A stretch of DNA of 64,000 bases from Sphingobacteriaceae bacterium. Its GTDB lineage: Bacteria > Bacteroidota > Bacteroidia > Sphingobacteriales > Sphingobacteriaceae. The stretch covers positions 186,001 to 250,000 of the forward strand of contig CANHGR010000002.1 in NCBI GenBank assembly GCA_947460875.1, written 5' to 3'. The position numbers and the translations under genes were made by a program. The notes under the pieces are model-generated. The model was not told where the DNA came from, ran no database searches, and was given only the letters and a program-made list of their open reading frames with translations. Of the stretch, positions 18,091 through 25,753 are shown one piece after another. How positions within the stretch are numbered: position 1 is the first letter of the stretch; each line of letters begins with the position of its first letter.

Positions 18091-18336
18091 CTATTCATGT
18101 CTTTGATACGCGGATTGAAAATTGCTTTTCATCTCATCAAACCTAGCGATAACAGTACTAATAAATTCTTCATCCAGTATTTCGAAAACACTGTTGACTC
18201 CATCGATAGTATCTAATTCAGAAAGCTTATAAGTTTGTTCAAAGCTTCCTTTTTCAAATTTGACAATGAACTTCATATTCAAGGAAAAAATCGTGATCTT
18301 ACAATCTGGGCGAGGTAGCTCCGCAATAATTCTCAT
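18091..18336 (-). CDS. Conserved hypothetical small protein
   Basis: An 81-residue soluble protein opening MRIIAELPRPDCKITIFSLN and continuing KFIVKFEKGSFEQTYKLSE. I recall similar short proteins in Sphingobacteriaceae without a known role. It has no signal peptide, membrane segment or metal motif; alternating strands followed by a C-terminal helix (EEFISTVIARFDEMKSNF) are suggested. It is divergent from msrC, sharing the 89-base region between them. Codon use matches neighbours and the ATG is the natural start. Function unknown. Confidence 0.65.
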   Translation of the reverse strand: MRIIAELPRPDCKITIFSLNMKFIVKFEKGSFEQTYKLSELDTIDGVNSVFEILDEEFISTVIARFDEMKSNFQSAYQRHE

Positions 18337-18425
18337 AGTTTTGGTAGTTTAGCAGCATTGATCTACAATTATAACCTGATAAATTTAAAAAGCATTGTCG
18401 GGGACTCATTTCTTTAATCGAATTA

Positions 18426-18926
18426 ATGGCAGAGGATCTTAAAATTATCTTAAACGGAACCAAAACTGAGCAATATCGTTCGCTGGTTTCACAAATAAAA
18501 GCATTGGTAGAATTGGAAACTGATGTAGTTGCCAATATGGCCAATATTTGTGCCGCTTTGAAAGAGCAGTTTAATTTTCTATGGATTGGTTTTTATCTTG
18601 TTAAAGGCAAAGAACTAGTTCTAGGTCCATTTCAGGGCCCAGTCGCCTGTACTAGAATTGCATACGGTAAGGGGGTATGTGGTGAGGCTTGGGCTCAAAA
18701 AAAAGTAATTATGGTGTCTGATGTTGAAACGTTTCCGGGACATATATCGTGTAGTTCCTTATCTAAATCTGAGATTGTAGTTCCTGTTATGTTCAAAAAC
18801 GAGGTAATTGCCGTATTAGACATCGACAGTGCCAGATTAGACAGTTTTGACGAAATTGACCGACAATACCTATCCCAGATTATAGAAATGATTTCTGATC
18901 TATTTCATAGTGATGCTTCCCGATAG
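18426..18926 (+). CDS. msrC: Free methionine-(R)-sulfoxide reductase (GAF domain)
   Basis: A 166-residue GAF-fold enzyme. It carries the three cysteines of fRMsr at matching places: Cys75 in GPVACTRI, Cys85 in GKGVCGEAW and Cys109 in FPGHISCSS, along with FLWIGFYL, GPFQG and SEIVVPV. It reduces the free R-form of methionine sulfoxide in the cytoplasm using thioredoxin, as part of oxidative defence. The gene is whole; the decayed glycosylase gene starts inside its last 14 bases, implying that the two once formed an operon with overlapping ends. The name msrC follows the E. coli usage (YebR). Confidence 0.9.
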   Translation: MAEDLKIILNGTKTEQYRSLVSQIKALVELETDVVANMANICAALKEQFNFLWIGFYLVKGKELVLGPFQGPVACTRIAYGKGVCGEAWAQKKVIMVSDVETFPGHISCSSLSKSEIVVPVMFKNEVIAVLDIDSARLDSFDEIDRQYLSQIIEMISDLFHSDASR

Positions 18927-19519
18927 TTTTTATCCGAGAAGCGACGTATTGCAGACTATCCGAAAATTGAATCAAAATAATCATTTGTCCTATCTGGAGG
19001 AGTTTTTGACAGGGTGAATAATTGTTTAAACGGAAGCCTACTTTTGGACCGGATGATCATGGTTTGTACGCTTGGAATAATCGGGCGACCGAAAAAAAGC
19101 TGGAACGATTTATGCAGAGGGTCGTGTTATAATTTATTGATCGATGCTATGGTATTCACCTTGTGTTAAATGTATAGTAACCGGGTCCTGGGGCGCTCGC
19201 ATGTAACAGTTAAACGTGCTCTGGAACCAACAACCGGACTTGAGATGATACTTGAAAGACGAAAATTGACAAATAATGACAAAAAAAGTTTTCCCGCGAA
19301 CTAGGAGAGTTGAATTGTGCGCTTGGATTAAATCAATTGTTTAATGGATACTCAATTCAAGAAATCGAGATTTGGATAGAAGAAGCTAAGAATATTTCTG
19401 ATAAAAGAATCAAAACTTCTTCGCGCCTCGGCATGAATTTTGAGGGTCCGGATAAGTTAATTCCTTGGCGATTTTATTTTTGTGCCCGTAAATTGATAAC
19501 TAGACCTGAAATTAAGTAA
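18913..19519 (+). pseudogene. Decayed 3-methyladenine DNA glycosylase (MPG/AAG family)
   Basis: Read across frames, the stretch aligns with the MPG family from end to end. LPDSFYPRSDVLQ is the N-terminus; LTG-stop-IIV-stop-TEAYF gives the IVETEAY motif with the catalytic Glu codon lost to TAA; one base later DDHGLYAWNNRATEK matches D..H.AyNNRRTEK; then YAEGRV, VKRALEPTTGLEMILERRK, and finally GELNCALGLNQLFNGYSI, EIWIEEA, SRLGMNFEG and PWRFYF. At least five frameshifts or stops are spread over the gene, so it is dead. The last part alone (19310-19519) stays open and should not be taken for a gene. MPG removes alkylated purines from DNA. Confidence 0.9.
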
Positions 19520-19520
19520 A

Positions 19521-20324
19521 ATGAACTTAGAAAAACGCTTGTCAATCCTTAACGCGGTTGCGTTTATAATTGCATTTTTTGTGTCAACTGCCAGCCAGTT
19601 TAAGATTATGTCGAATGCAGACATTGGAGAAGTATCTCATAAATATGACACTTCATTCGCTCCAATTGGCCTTACATTTTCCATTTGGGGCGTGATTTAC
19701 ATCTCTCTTTTTGCTTTCTGCATCTATCACCTAATCAAGTCCTTTACGGAATCTAAAGAACATGAAGCAAATAGAGATTTAAGGACTATCGACTATTTGT
19801 TTATTATTAACAATATAGCCGCCACATTTTGGGTTTTAGCATGGTTGAATGAATACATTTTTATTTCGGTGATCCTGATGATTATCCAGTGTGTAAGCCT
19901 AATAAAAATAAGTATTCGATTAAAGCTTTACAATTCTCATAAAACAATTCTATCAAAAGTGTTAACTCAAGTTCCATTAAGTATTTATTTAGGTTGGATC
20001 ACCGTAGCTTCTATTGCTAACACCAACGCTTTTTTGTGGCATTCAAGCTGGATTAGTTGGAAATTGCCCGAATCGTACTGGACAGTATTGCTTTTAACGG
20101 CAATTGCATTGATTAGCTTGTATGTAATATTTATTAAAAAGAATGTTGTGTTTGGCTTAGTTGTAATATGGGCAGTCTACGGTATAGTTTTAAAGGCAGA
20201 ATTGGTTGATGCCGGTCTATCTGTCGACGTAATTTTGGCGGGCTGGATCGTGATTGCTTTATTAGTTGTTTCGGAAGTTATTCAGATTTTTAAAAACTTT
20301 AAAAACCGAACAATTGTTAGTTAA
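19521..20324 (+). CDS. TspO/MBR-related membrane protein
   Basis: A 267-residue protein with about seven membrane helices. The region SFAPIGLTFSIWGVIYI and, later, QVPLSIYLGWITVASIANTN match the PAGxTFxIWGxIY and FSIYLGWI motifs of TspO/MBR-like proteins, which in this longer form are found widely in bacteria and lack an established ligand. It starts 1 base after the end of the glycosylase pseudogene, so it may now rely on transcription through it. It overlaps the end of the MATE gene by 4 bases, convergently. Function beyond family membership is unknown. Confidence 0.72.
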   Translation: MNLEKRLSILNAVAFIIAFFVSTASQFKIMSNADIGEVSHKYDTSFAPIGLTFSIWGVIYISLFAFCIYHLIKSFTESKEHEANRDLRTIDYLFIINNIAATFWVLAWLNEYIFISVILMIIQCVSLIKISIRLKLYNSHKTILSKVLTQVPLSIYLGWITVASIANTNAFLWHSSWISWKLPESYWTVLLLTAIALISLYVIFIKKNVVFGLVVIWAVYGIVLKAELVDAGLSVDVILAGWIVIALLVVSEVIQIFKNFKNRTIVS

Positions 20325-21679
20325 GCTGAGAGTTTCATTTTTTTACTGATGTGGTTAAATCGAGCATAGAGCAGGCTTGCAGAAATCAACAATCCGAGGG
20401 TAAGACCATACCAAATGCCAGTTGCGCCCATACCCATGTAAATTCCAAGCCAATATGCTGTTGGCAAGCCTATAATCCAATAAGCAATAAATGTGATCGC
20501 TGTTGGGATATTCACATCACCGATGCCCCGTAGAATTCCGAGACCTACTACCTGAGTGCCGTCAAATAATTGAAAAACTGCAGCAATCAATAGTAGTTGA
20601 GATGCTATGAACACTACAGTTTTATCTGAAGTATACATTAAGGGAAGAATTTGGTTAAGTCCGAGAAAAAGTATTGCAGTTATAGACATAAATAGGATGA
20701 TGATATGATAGCTTGAAATAGCCGATTCTCTTAGCTTGACAAAATTGCCGCCGCCAAAAATGGTTCCAGAACTAATCGTTGCTGCTGCAGAAACACCGCT
20801 AGCCATCATGTAAGTCATCGCCGCAAGGCTTATTGCTACTTGATGAGCAGCTTGCTCTGCTATTCCTATCGTGCCCATTAAGATTGCCGCAATGCCGAAT
20901 GCACTCACTTCAAAAGTATATTGCAATGCCACCGGGCCGCCAATCTTTAAAATTCTGTGTACATAAATCCTATTAAACAGCCTGGGTCCGAAGTGCACAA
21001 GATACTTCCTGAATTGCTTGGATCGGAATACATAAAAACCCATAACCACCGCCATTGCAATTCGATCAATTAGGGTACTCCATCCAACACCTTTAATTCC
21101 CATCGGCTCAATTCCAAACATCCCTTTTACCAGTATCACTCCTAAGATTACATTAACTACATTCCCCCAAATCGAAATAAACATCGCTTGTTTGGTATAT
21201 CCGAGTCCCTCGGCAAATTGCTTAAAAGTCATGAAAATCATCATCGGAATAATAGAAAAGCCTAATAGACGAAGGAATGGCTCGGCTTGTAGCAAGACTT
21301 CTGTAGGTTGGTTGATGCGATTAATGATTAAAAGCATTCCGAAATAGATCAGACCGAAAAGAATGATTCCGGTCAAGAAATTAACAAGAAGGCTGCTAAA
21401 CAACAATTTGCCGCATTCCTTGTAACGTTTACGCCCGTTTTCCTGAGCTATTAAAGGAGTTAAGCCGTATGAAATTCCAATTCCGATTACCAGTATCACT
21501 GTAAAAAGACTGCTGACAAGCGCAACGGCAGCTAATGCTACGGTTCCTGCGAACTGGCCTACAATAATACTGTCGGCTGCCTGGACAAGGGTGTGACCTA
21601 ATTGCGAGATAACGACAGGTAGTGCGAGTTTTAGATTAGTCTGGTAGTGCGGTTTAAATCTCGCGTATAGCTCTTTCAC
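20321..21679 (-). CDS. MATE-family multidrug efflux transporter
   Basis: A 452-residue membrane protein with twelve helices. Family signs are LALPVVISQLGHTLVQAADSIIVGQFAGTVALAA at the start, PLIAQENGRKRYKECGK after helix 2, and the second half repeat HQVAISLAAMTYMMASGVSAAATI. It resembles NorM-type exporters that swap sodium ions or protons for cationic drugs. The start codon is GTG at 21679 and overlaps the stop of the AlbA_2 gene (GTGA), which indicates coupling. Together with DUF4442 and AlbA_2 genes it forms a minus-strand operon. Substrates cannot be inferred. Confidence 0.93.
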   Translation of the reverse strand: MKELYARFKPHYQTNLKLALPVVISQLGHTLVQAADSIIVGQFAGTVALAAVALVSSLFTVILVIGIGISYGLTPLIAQENGRKRYKECGKLLFSSLLVNFLTGIILFGLIYFGMLLIINRINQPTEVLLQAEPFLRLLGFSIIPMMIFMTFKQFAEGLGYTKQAMFISIWGNVVNVILGVILVKGMFGIEPMGIKGVGWSTLIDRIAMAVVMGFYVFRSKQFRKYLVHFGPRLFNRIYVHRILKIGGPVALQYTFEVSAFGIAAILMGTIGIAEQAAHQVAISLAAMTYMMASGVSAAATISSGTIFGGGNFVKLRESAISSYHIIILFMSITAILFLGLNQILPLMYTSDKTVVFIASQLLLIAAVFQLFDGTQVVGLGILRGIGDVNIPTAITFIAYWIIGLPTAYWLGIYMGMGATGIWYGLTLGLLISASLLYARFNHISKKMKLSA

Positions 21680-22323
21680 ATTACCGAATTTTTGAAAACT
21701 TTTGATGCAGTATAATACTCTTCTTTTTCTGTAGTATGCAATTGGATAATACCAGACAATACAAGATTTACTAGAATTATTTGAGCCTTTCTTCGAGATA
21801 AATTCGATATCTTGATGTATTCTTGTGAAGTGATTCTTTTATGGTTTTCCAAATACTCTAATAGAGTCTTTTCGTTAGATGAGTATTCGATTAAGATATT
21901 CTCTTCGCTATTCCTTCTTCTTAAAACATCCATAACAATTCTGCTAGCAAGCAAGGTCTGGTCTTTTACACGGATATAAACCCACCATTTTTTATCTTCA
22001 CCTAAGGCATAATTAGGCTTAGAATCACTTTCTTTTATTTCTGCAACCAAAACCACCTTTTCATCGATATAAACTTCCTCAAAATGAATTTCTACGGCAG
22101 GCTTGCAATAGAAATTGGCCGCTTTCGCTAGCATATACTTTTCTTCGTCCTCGGCCTTTAAGCCATGAATTGAACCGTCGTCTGCAACGCCAACCAATAA
22201 TCGTCCGCCTTTATTATTTGCAAAAGCAACTAGAGTTTTAGCGATTTTTTCGCAATTGGCAATGGTCTTTTTAAAATCTAAGGTAACACCCTCGCCTTCA
22301 AAAATCAATTTCTTAATATTCAC
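21676..22323 (-). CDS. AlbA_2 (Schlafen-type) domain protein with C-terminal winged helix
   Basis: A 215-residue protein. The N-terminal 130 residues form an AlbA_2 domain: GEGVTLDFKKTI, AKTLVAFANNKGGRLLVGVADDGSIHG and, further on, YIRVKDQTLLA. The C-terminal part (YLENHKRITSQEYIKISNLSRRKAQIILVNLVLSGII) looks like a winged helix. Such proteins are usually taken for DNA-binding regulators, though some act in stress or phage response. The likely start is GTG 22323, eleven bases after the DUF4442 gene; there is no better ATG. Being between DUF4442 and MATE genes, it could control that operon, but nothing in the sequence proves it. Confidence 0.82.
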   Translation of the reverse strand: MNIKKLIFEGEGVTLDFKKTIANCEKIAKTLVAFANNKGGRLLVGVADDGSIHGLKAEDEEKYMLAKAANFYCKPAVEIHFEEVYIDEKVVLVAEIKESDSKPNYALGEDKKWWVYIRVKDQTLLASRIVMDVLRRRNSEENILIEYSSNEKTLLEYLENHKRITSQEYIKISNLSRRKAQIILVNLVLSGIIQLHTTEKEEYYTASKVFKNSVM

Positions 22324-22334
22324 ATTCTCAAATG

Positions 22335-22820
22335 TTAATAAGCGATCGTATGATCTTCTCCCATAAAAAGATTACGGATATAAATCTCATTAGTGACTAA
22401 CGCGCAAACCTTACCTTCCGTGTTATGTATTTCAATTTGATAAGAGTTTATAAATTTTCCTACTGTAGAAAGTGCTTCGCACGCCTCATTCACTTCTTCT
22501 TCGCTTAGTTTGATAGAAAAATGAAGAGGAGTTCTTCCGGGTTTAAGGTAACTGATTTGCGCGCTTTTTAACCAAACACGGACTTTAAAGCCTTTTCTTT
22601 GTAGAATTTGGTCAAATAATACCGCGTAAAACGGGTCAGAAGCACTGAATATTGTTCCTCCGAAAATTGATTTATTGTAATTAGCGTTCAACAAGCTCTT
22701 TGCAATTCTTACCTCAACGCCACGAAAATCCTTGTCGAATTTTTTCACCCAAATCCTCTGAAATAAAAGGGGAGGATACAAACGCGTTACCCATTTTAGT
22801 GTGTTTTCAGAAATAACCAT
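22335..22820 (-). CDS. DUF4442 hotdog-fold protein
   Basis: A 161-residue protein from ATG 22820 (the preceding TTG is less likely). It matches the DUF4442 family, a hotdog-fold group akin to thioesterases: YPPLLFQRIWVKKFDKDF, NKSIFGGTIFSASDPFYAVLF, and SAQISYLKPG. In this group the catalytic residue is not well defined, so the acyl substrate is unknown. It begins a minus-strand operon with the AlbA_2 and MATE genes (11-base gap, then a 4-base overlap). It is divergent from the MFS gene, sharing a 99-base region. Confidence 0.8.
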   Translation of the reverse strand: MVISENTLKWVTRLYPPLLFQRIWVKKFDKDFRGVEVRIAKSLLNANYNKSIFGGTIFSASDPFYAVLFDQILQRKGFKVRVWLKSAQISYLKPGRTPLHFSIKLSEEEVNEACEALSTVGKFINSYQIEIHNTEGKVCALVTNEIYIRNLFMGEDHTIAY

Positions 22821-22919
22821 CAAGGCTAATATCAGAATAATTATAGCGATAAATTAGCGGGCAGATGCAATTTATTTTTATGTGTTGATTTTTGTACATT
22901 GGCGGCAAAAAATACAGAT

Positions 22920-24149
22920 ATGTCTGATTCGAAAAGCCATAAAAAGAACGTTACATTATTGGTTATTGTGGCCGCACTGGGGTATTTCGTCGATATTTAT
23001 GATCTGATATTATTCTCTGTTGTTAGGGTAAAAAGTCTCCAGGATTTAGGTGTGCCGGAAGAAGATTTGTTGAGTGTCGGTACAATGTTAATAAACAGCC
23101 AAATGCTTGGGATGCTTGTAGGAGGTATTTTATGGGGTATTCTTGGCGATAAAAAAGGCAGGCTGAGTGTGTTGTTCGGATCCATCATTTTATATTCTCT
23201 CGGGAATATCGCGAATGGCTTTGTTACTACCGTAGAATTGTACGCGATTATTCGATTCATTGCAGGTATTGGTCTTGCCGGCGAGTTGGGAGCGGGGATT
23301 ACTCTTGTTACCGAAACTATGAGTAAAGAAAATCGCGGTTATGGAACTATGATTGTCGCCGGTATCGGACTATTTGGAGCAGTTGCAGCAGCACTTGTTG
23401 GCGATGCTTTTCCATGGCAGACATCGTATATAATAGGAGGTGTGATGGGATTAATTTTGTTGTTTCTACGAGTTGGATTGGCAGAATCTGGGATGTTTAA
23501 AAATGTAAAACACGATGAAAACGTAAATAGAGGAAATATTTTAATGCTCGTTAATAATGGCAAGCGGTTTAAAAAGTATTTATCCTGTATTTTAATAGGT
23601 ATTCCATTATGGTTTGTCGTGGGGATATTAATCACATTTTCGCCCGAATTTGGTAAAGCATTTAATGCTACCGAGCCATTAAAAGCAGGTATGGGAATTA
23701 TGTATTGCTATATCGGAATTGCGGTTGGTGATGTCGTAGCAGGTTTTCTAAGTCAGGTCTGGCGCTCAAGGAAGAAAGTTATGTTTGTTTTTTTGATGCT
23801 TACTGCTCTAAGCGTGGTAGTCTACCTTCAGTCTGACGGTATCAATACACAGCAATTTATTTGGTTATCGCTTTTCCTTGGTTTCGCATCCGGCTACTGG
23901 GCAACTTTCGTAACGATCGCCTCGGAACAATTCGGTACCAATCTGAGAGCAACAGTGACAACCACTGTCCCAAATTTCGTTCGAGGGTCTGTCGTTGCGG
24001 TAACATTGTCTTTCCAGGCGTTACAAAATAGCTTCGGAATTATTGGAAGCGCCTATATTGTTGGTTCTGTTTCCCTACTAATTGCCCTTATAGCACTAAG
24101 CCAGTTAACAGAAACCTTTGCTAAGGACCTTGATTATGTCGAAGAATAA
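22920..24149 (+). CDS. MFS transporter
   Basis: A 409-residue twelve-helix transporter from ATG 22920 (an in-frame TTG seven codons earlier is rejected). Helix 2-3 loop ILWGILGDKKGRLSVLFGS is the MFS A motif (GxLaDrxGRr type). IRFIAGIGLAGELGAGITLVTE and the later FGTNLRATVTTTVPNFVRGS match the sugar/organic-acid porter type (proP/shiA or benzoate-like). The substrate is not apparent. No enzyme genes adjoin it, so there is no metabolic context. A near-consensus box TACATTGG lies 18 bases upstream. Confidence 0.88.
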   Translation: MSDSKSHKKNVTLLVIVAALGYFVDIYDLILFSVVRVKSLQDLGVPEEDLLSVGTMLINSQMLGMLVGGILWGILGDKKGRLSVLFGSIILYSLGNIANGFVTTVELYAIIRFIAGIGLAGELGAGITLVTETMSKENRGYGTMIVAGIGLFGAVAAALVGDAFPWQTSYIIGGVMGLILLFLRVGLAESGMFKNVKHDENVNRGNILMLVNNGKRFKKYLSCILIGIPLWFVVGILITFSPEFGKAFNATEPLKAGMGIMYCYIGIAVGDVVAGFLSQVWRSRKKVMFVFLMLTALSVVVYLQSDGINTQQFIWLSLFLGFASGYWATFVTIASEQFGTNLRATVTTTVPNFVRGSVVAVTLSFQALQNSFGIIGSAYIVGSVSLLIALIALSQLTETFAKDLDYVEE

Positions 24150-24164
24150 ATTCCCGTTCTGAGT

Positions 24165-24172
24165 TAAATTTG
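24165..24172 (+). promoter_or_regulatory. -7 promoter box TAAATTTG of hemF
   Basis: Exact TAnnTTTG in the MFS-hemF gap, predicting a leader of about 55 bases for hemF. No TTG at the right distance upstream. Confidence 0.4.
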
Positions 24173-24233
24173 GCAGAATTTAAATTGGAAATAGAAGACA
24201 AAATATCAACTATTTAATCAGCATTTTTGAGTA

Positions 24234-25151
24234 ATGATCAATAAGGAAGTTGTAGCGGAGGCGTACAGAAAAATTCAGGATGAGATTTGTACCGCAATTG
24301 AGGTAGCAGACGGTTGGGGGAGATTTAACGAAGAAAGTTGGCAGCGTGATGGAGGTGGCGGTGGACGTACCCGAATTTTGCAAAATGGTGCCGTGATTGA
24401 GAAAGGGGGGGTAAACTTCTCTGCAGTTCAAGGAAATCTACCGTCAGCAGTAAAAAAGTCTCTTAATGTTGAAAGCGATGAATTTTTTGCTACTGGAATT
24501 TCAATTGTCATCCATCCGAATCATCCCATGGTCCCGATCATACATATGAATATTAGGTACTTTGAAATGCCATCGCCGCAGGCAAATGGCGGACTTCTAC
24601 GATGGTTTGGAGGCGGAATAGACCTAACGCCGCATTATATATTTGAAGAAGACGCAAGTTTTTTTCACGGGTTCGTGAAAAGTGTCTGCGATAATTATCA
24701 CCCAAATTTTTATTCAAAATTTAAGGATTGGGCCGATGACTATTTTTTTATAAAACATCGAAACGAAACCAGGGGGATTGGTGGTATTTTTTATGATCGC
24801 CTCGATCCGGAGAAAGCAGAAATTGGCTGGAATGAAATATTTGAATTTTCCAAATCATTAGGAAGGTCCTTTATTCCTATATATACTGAGTTGATAAACA
24901 GAAACAGAGATAAAGTTTATACAGAAGTTCAAAAGCAATGGCAATATCAGCGGCGGAGTAGGTATGTAGAATTTAATTTGGTTTATGATGCCGGGACAAA
25001 ATTCGGATTAGAAACAAACGGGCGAATAGAATCGATCCTAATGAGTTTACCTCCGCAGGCAAACTGGGTTTACGATTTTAAACCTGAGACACAAAGCGAT
25101 GAAGAAAAGACCTTAAACTTGTTGAAAAAGGGAATAGATTGGATTAGCTGA
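24234..25151 (+). CDS. hemF: Oxygen-dependent coproporphyrinogen III oxidase
   Basis: A 305-residue enzyme with the HemF signatures WQRDGGGGGRTRILQNGAVIEKGGVNFS, MNIRYFE, the conserved WFGGGIDLTPHYIFEEDA, the RGIGGIFYD loop and the C-terminal RRSRYVEFNLVYDAGTKFGL and ESILMSLPP. It decarboxylates coproporphyrinogen III to protoporphyrinogen IX with O2, so heme synthesis here is at least partly aerobic. Length equals the family norm. It converges on the Dabb gene with a 6-base gap. No other heme genes are near. A SUMT fragment at the left end of the window belongs to a different tetrapyrrole branch. Confidence 0.97.
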   Translation: MINKEVVAEAYRKIQDEICTAIEVADGWGRFNEESWQRDGGGGGRTRILQNGAVIEKGGVNFSAVQGNLPSAVKKSLNVESDEFFATGISIVIHPNHPMVPIIHMNIRYFEMPSPQANGGLLRWFGGGIDLTPHYIFEEDASFFHGFVKSVCDNYHPNFYSKFKDWADDYFFIKHRNETRGIGGIFYDRLDPEKAEIGWNEIFEFSKSLGRSFIPIYTELINRNRDKVYTEVQKQWQYQRRSRYVEFNLVYDAGTKFGLETNGRIESILMSLPPQANWVYDFKPETQSDEEKTLNLLKKGIDWIS

Positions 25152-25157
25152 CATTTT

Positions 25158-25553
25158 CTAGTTCTTACTAAAATAATCTACTACAAGTACTTGATCCATT
25201 ACTGGAACTAAAACATTAACAAATTCTTTATGATCAGGATGTGGCAGATATATGTCTCTGTCTTTCTCATTGATAAACGTAACGAAGAAACAATGAGTGA
25301 ACCCTTGAGCGAGGTTTTCCGGACTGACATTGGTTCCCCATTCAAAATCCTTTACTTCTTTAATTTTATCTGAGAGCCCCGTAAATTTTTCTTCTACTGC
25401 TTTGATTTGTTCCGCCGTAGACCCCTCTTTGAATTTGATTAATACGACGTGACGTAAAAGCATATTTTCTTCTTTTTTTTGTTCAGAACAACTCAGAATG
25501 AAAAAACAAAAAGCCAAGCACAGCAAAAGTAGTCGTCTTGTTTTACTATTCAT
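25158..25553 (-). CDS. Dabb-family (stress-responsive alpha/beta barrel) lipoprotein
   Basis: A 131-residue protein from ATG 25553. A hydrophobic stretch ending FILSCS is a lipobox, so it is an exported lipoprotein. The mature part is a Dabb domain: LLRHVVLIKFKEGSTAEQIKAVE at its start and HCFFVTFINEKDRDIYLPHPDHKEFV later, the pattern of dimeric ferredoxin-like barrels. Enzymatic function of exported members is not established. It is transcribed against hemF. The upstream 200 bases to gyrA contain the divergent promoter region. Confidence 0.88.
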   Translation of the reverse strand: MNSKTRRLLLLCLAFCFFILSCSEQKKEENMLLRHVVLIKFKEGSTAEQIKAVEEKFTGLSDKIKEVKDFEWGTNVSPENLAQGFTHCFFVTFINEKDRDIYLPHPDHKEFVNVLVPVMDQVLVVDYFSKN

Positions 25554-25753
25554 CGTCAATTTTGGTTTAGTAATTCATTCGAAATTAAAATTTAAAAATT
25601 ATAAATTGGAGAGATCTATTTATGAGATTTAACTTCGACCAAAACTTTTCCACAGCACCTTCAAAAACCACATATTTTGCTAACTTCGCAAGTCTCTTAA
25701 AAATCAGGATCCAATACCCCTGAACGAACTTTAATCAGAACCAAAATTAAAAA

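Noticed and set aside
19310-19519. A 69-codon open frame that could be called a small gene
   Set aside because: It is the surviving C-terminal part of the MPG pseudogene, with family motifs continuing upstream in other frames.
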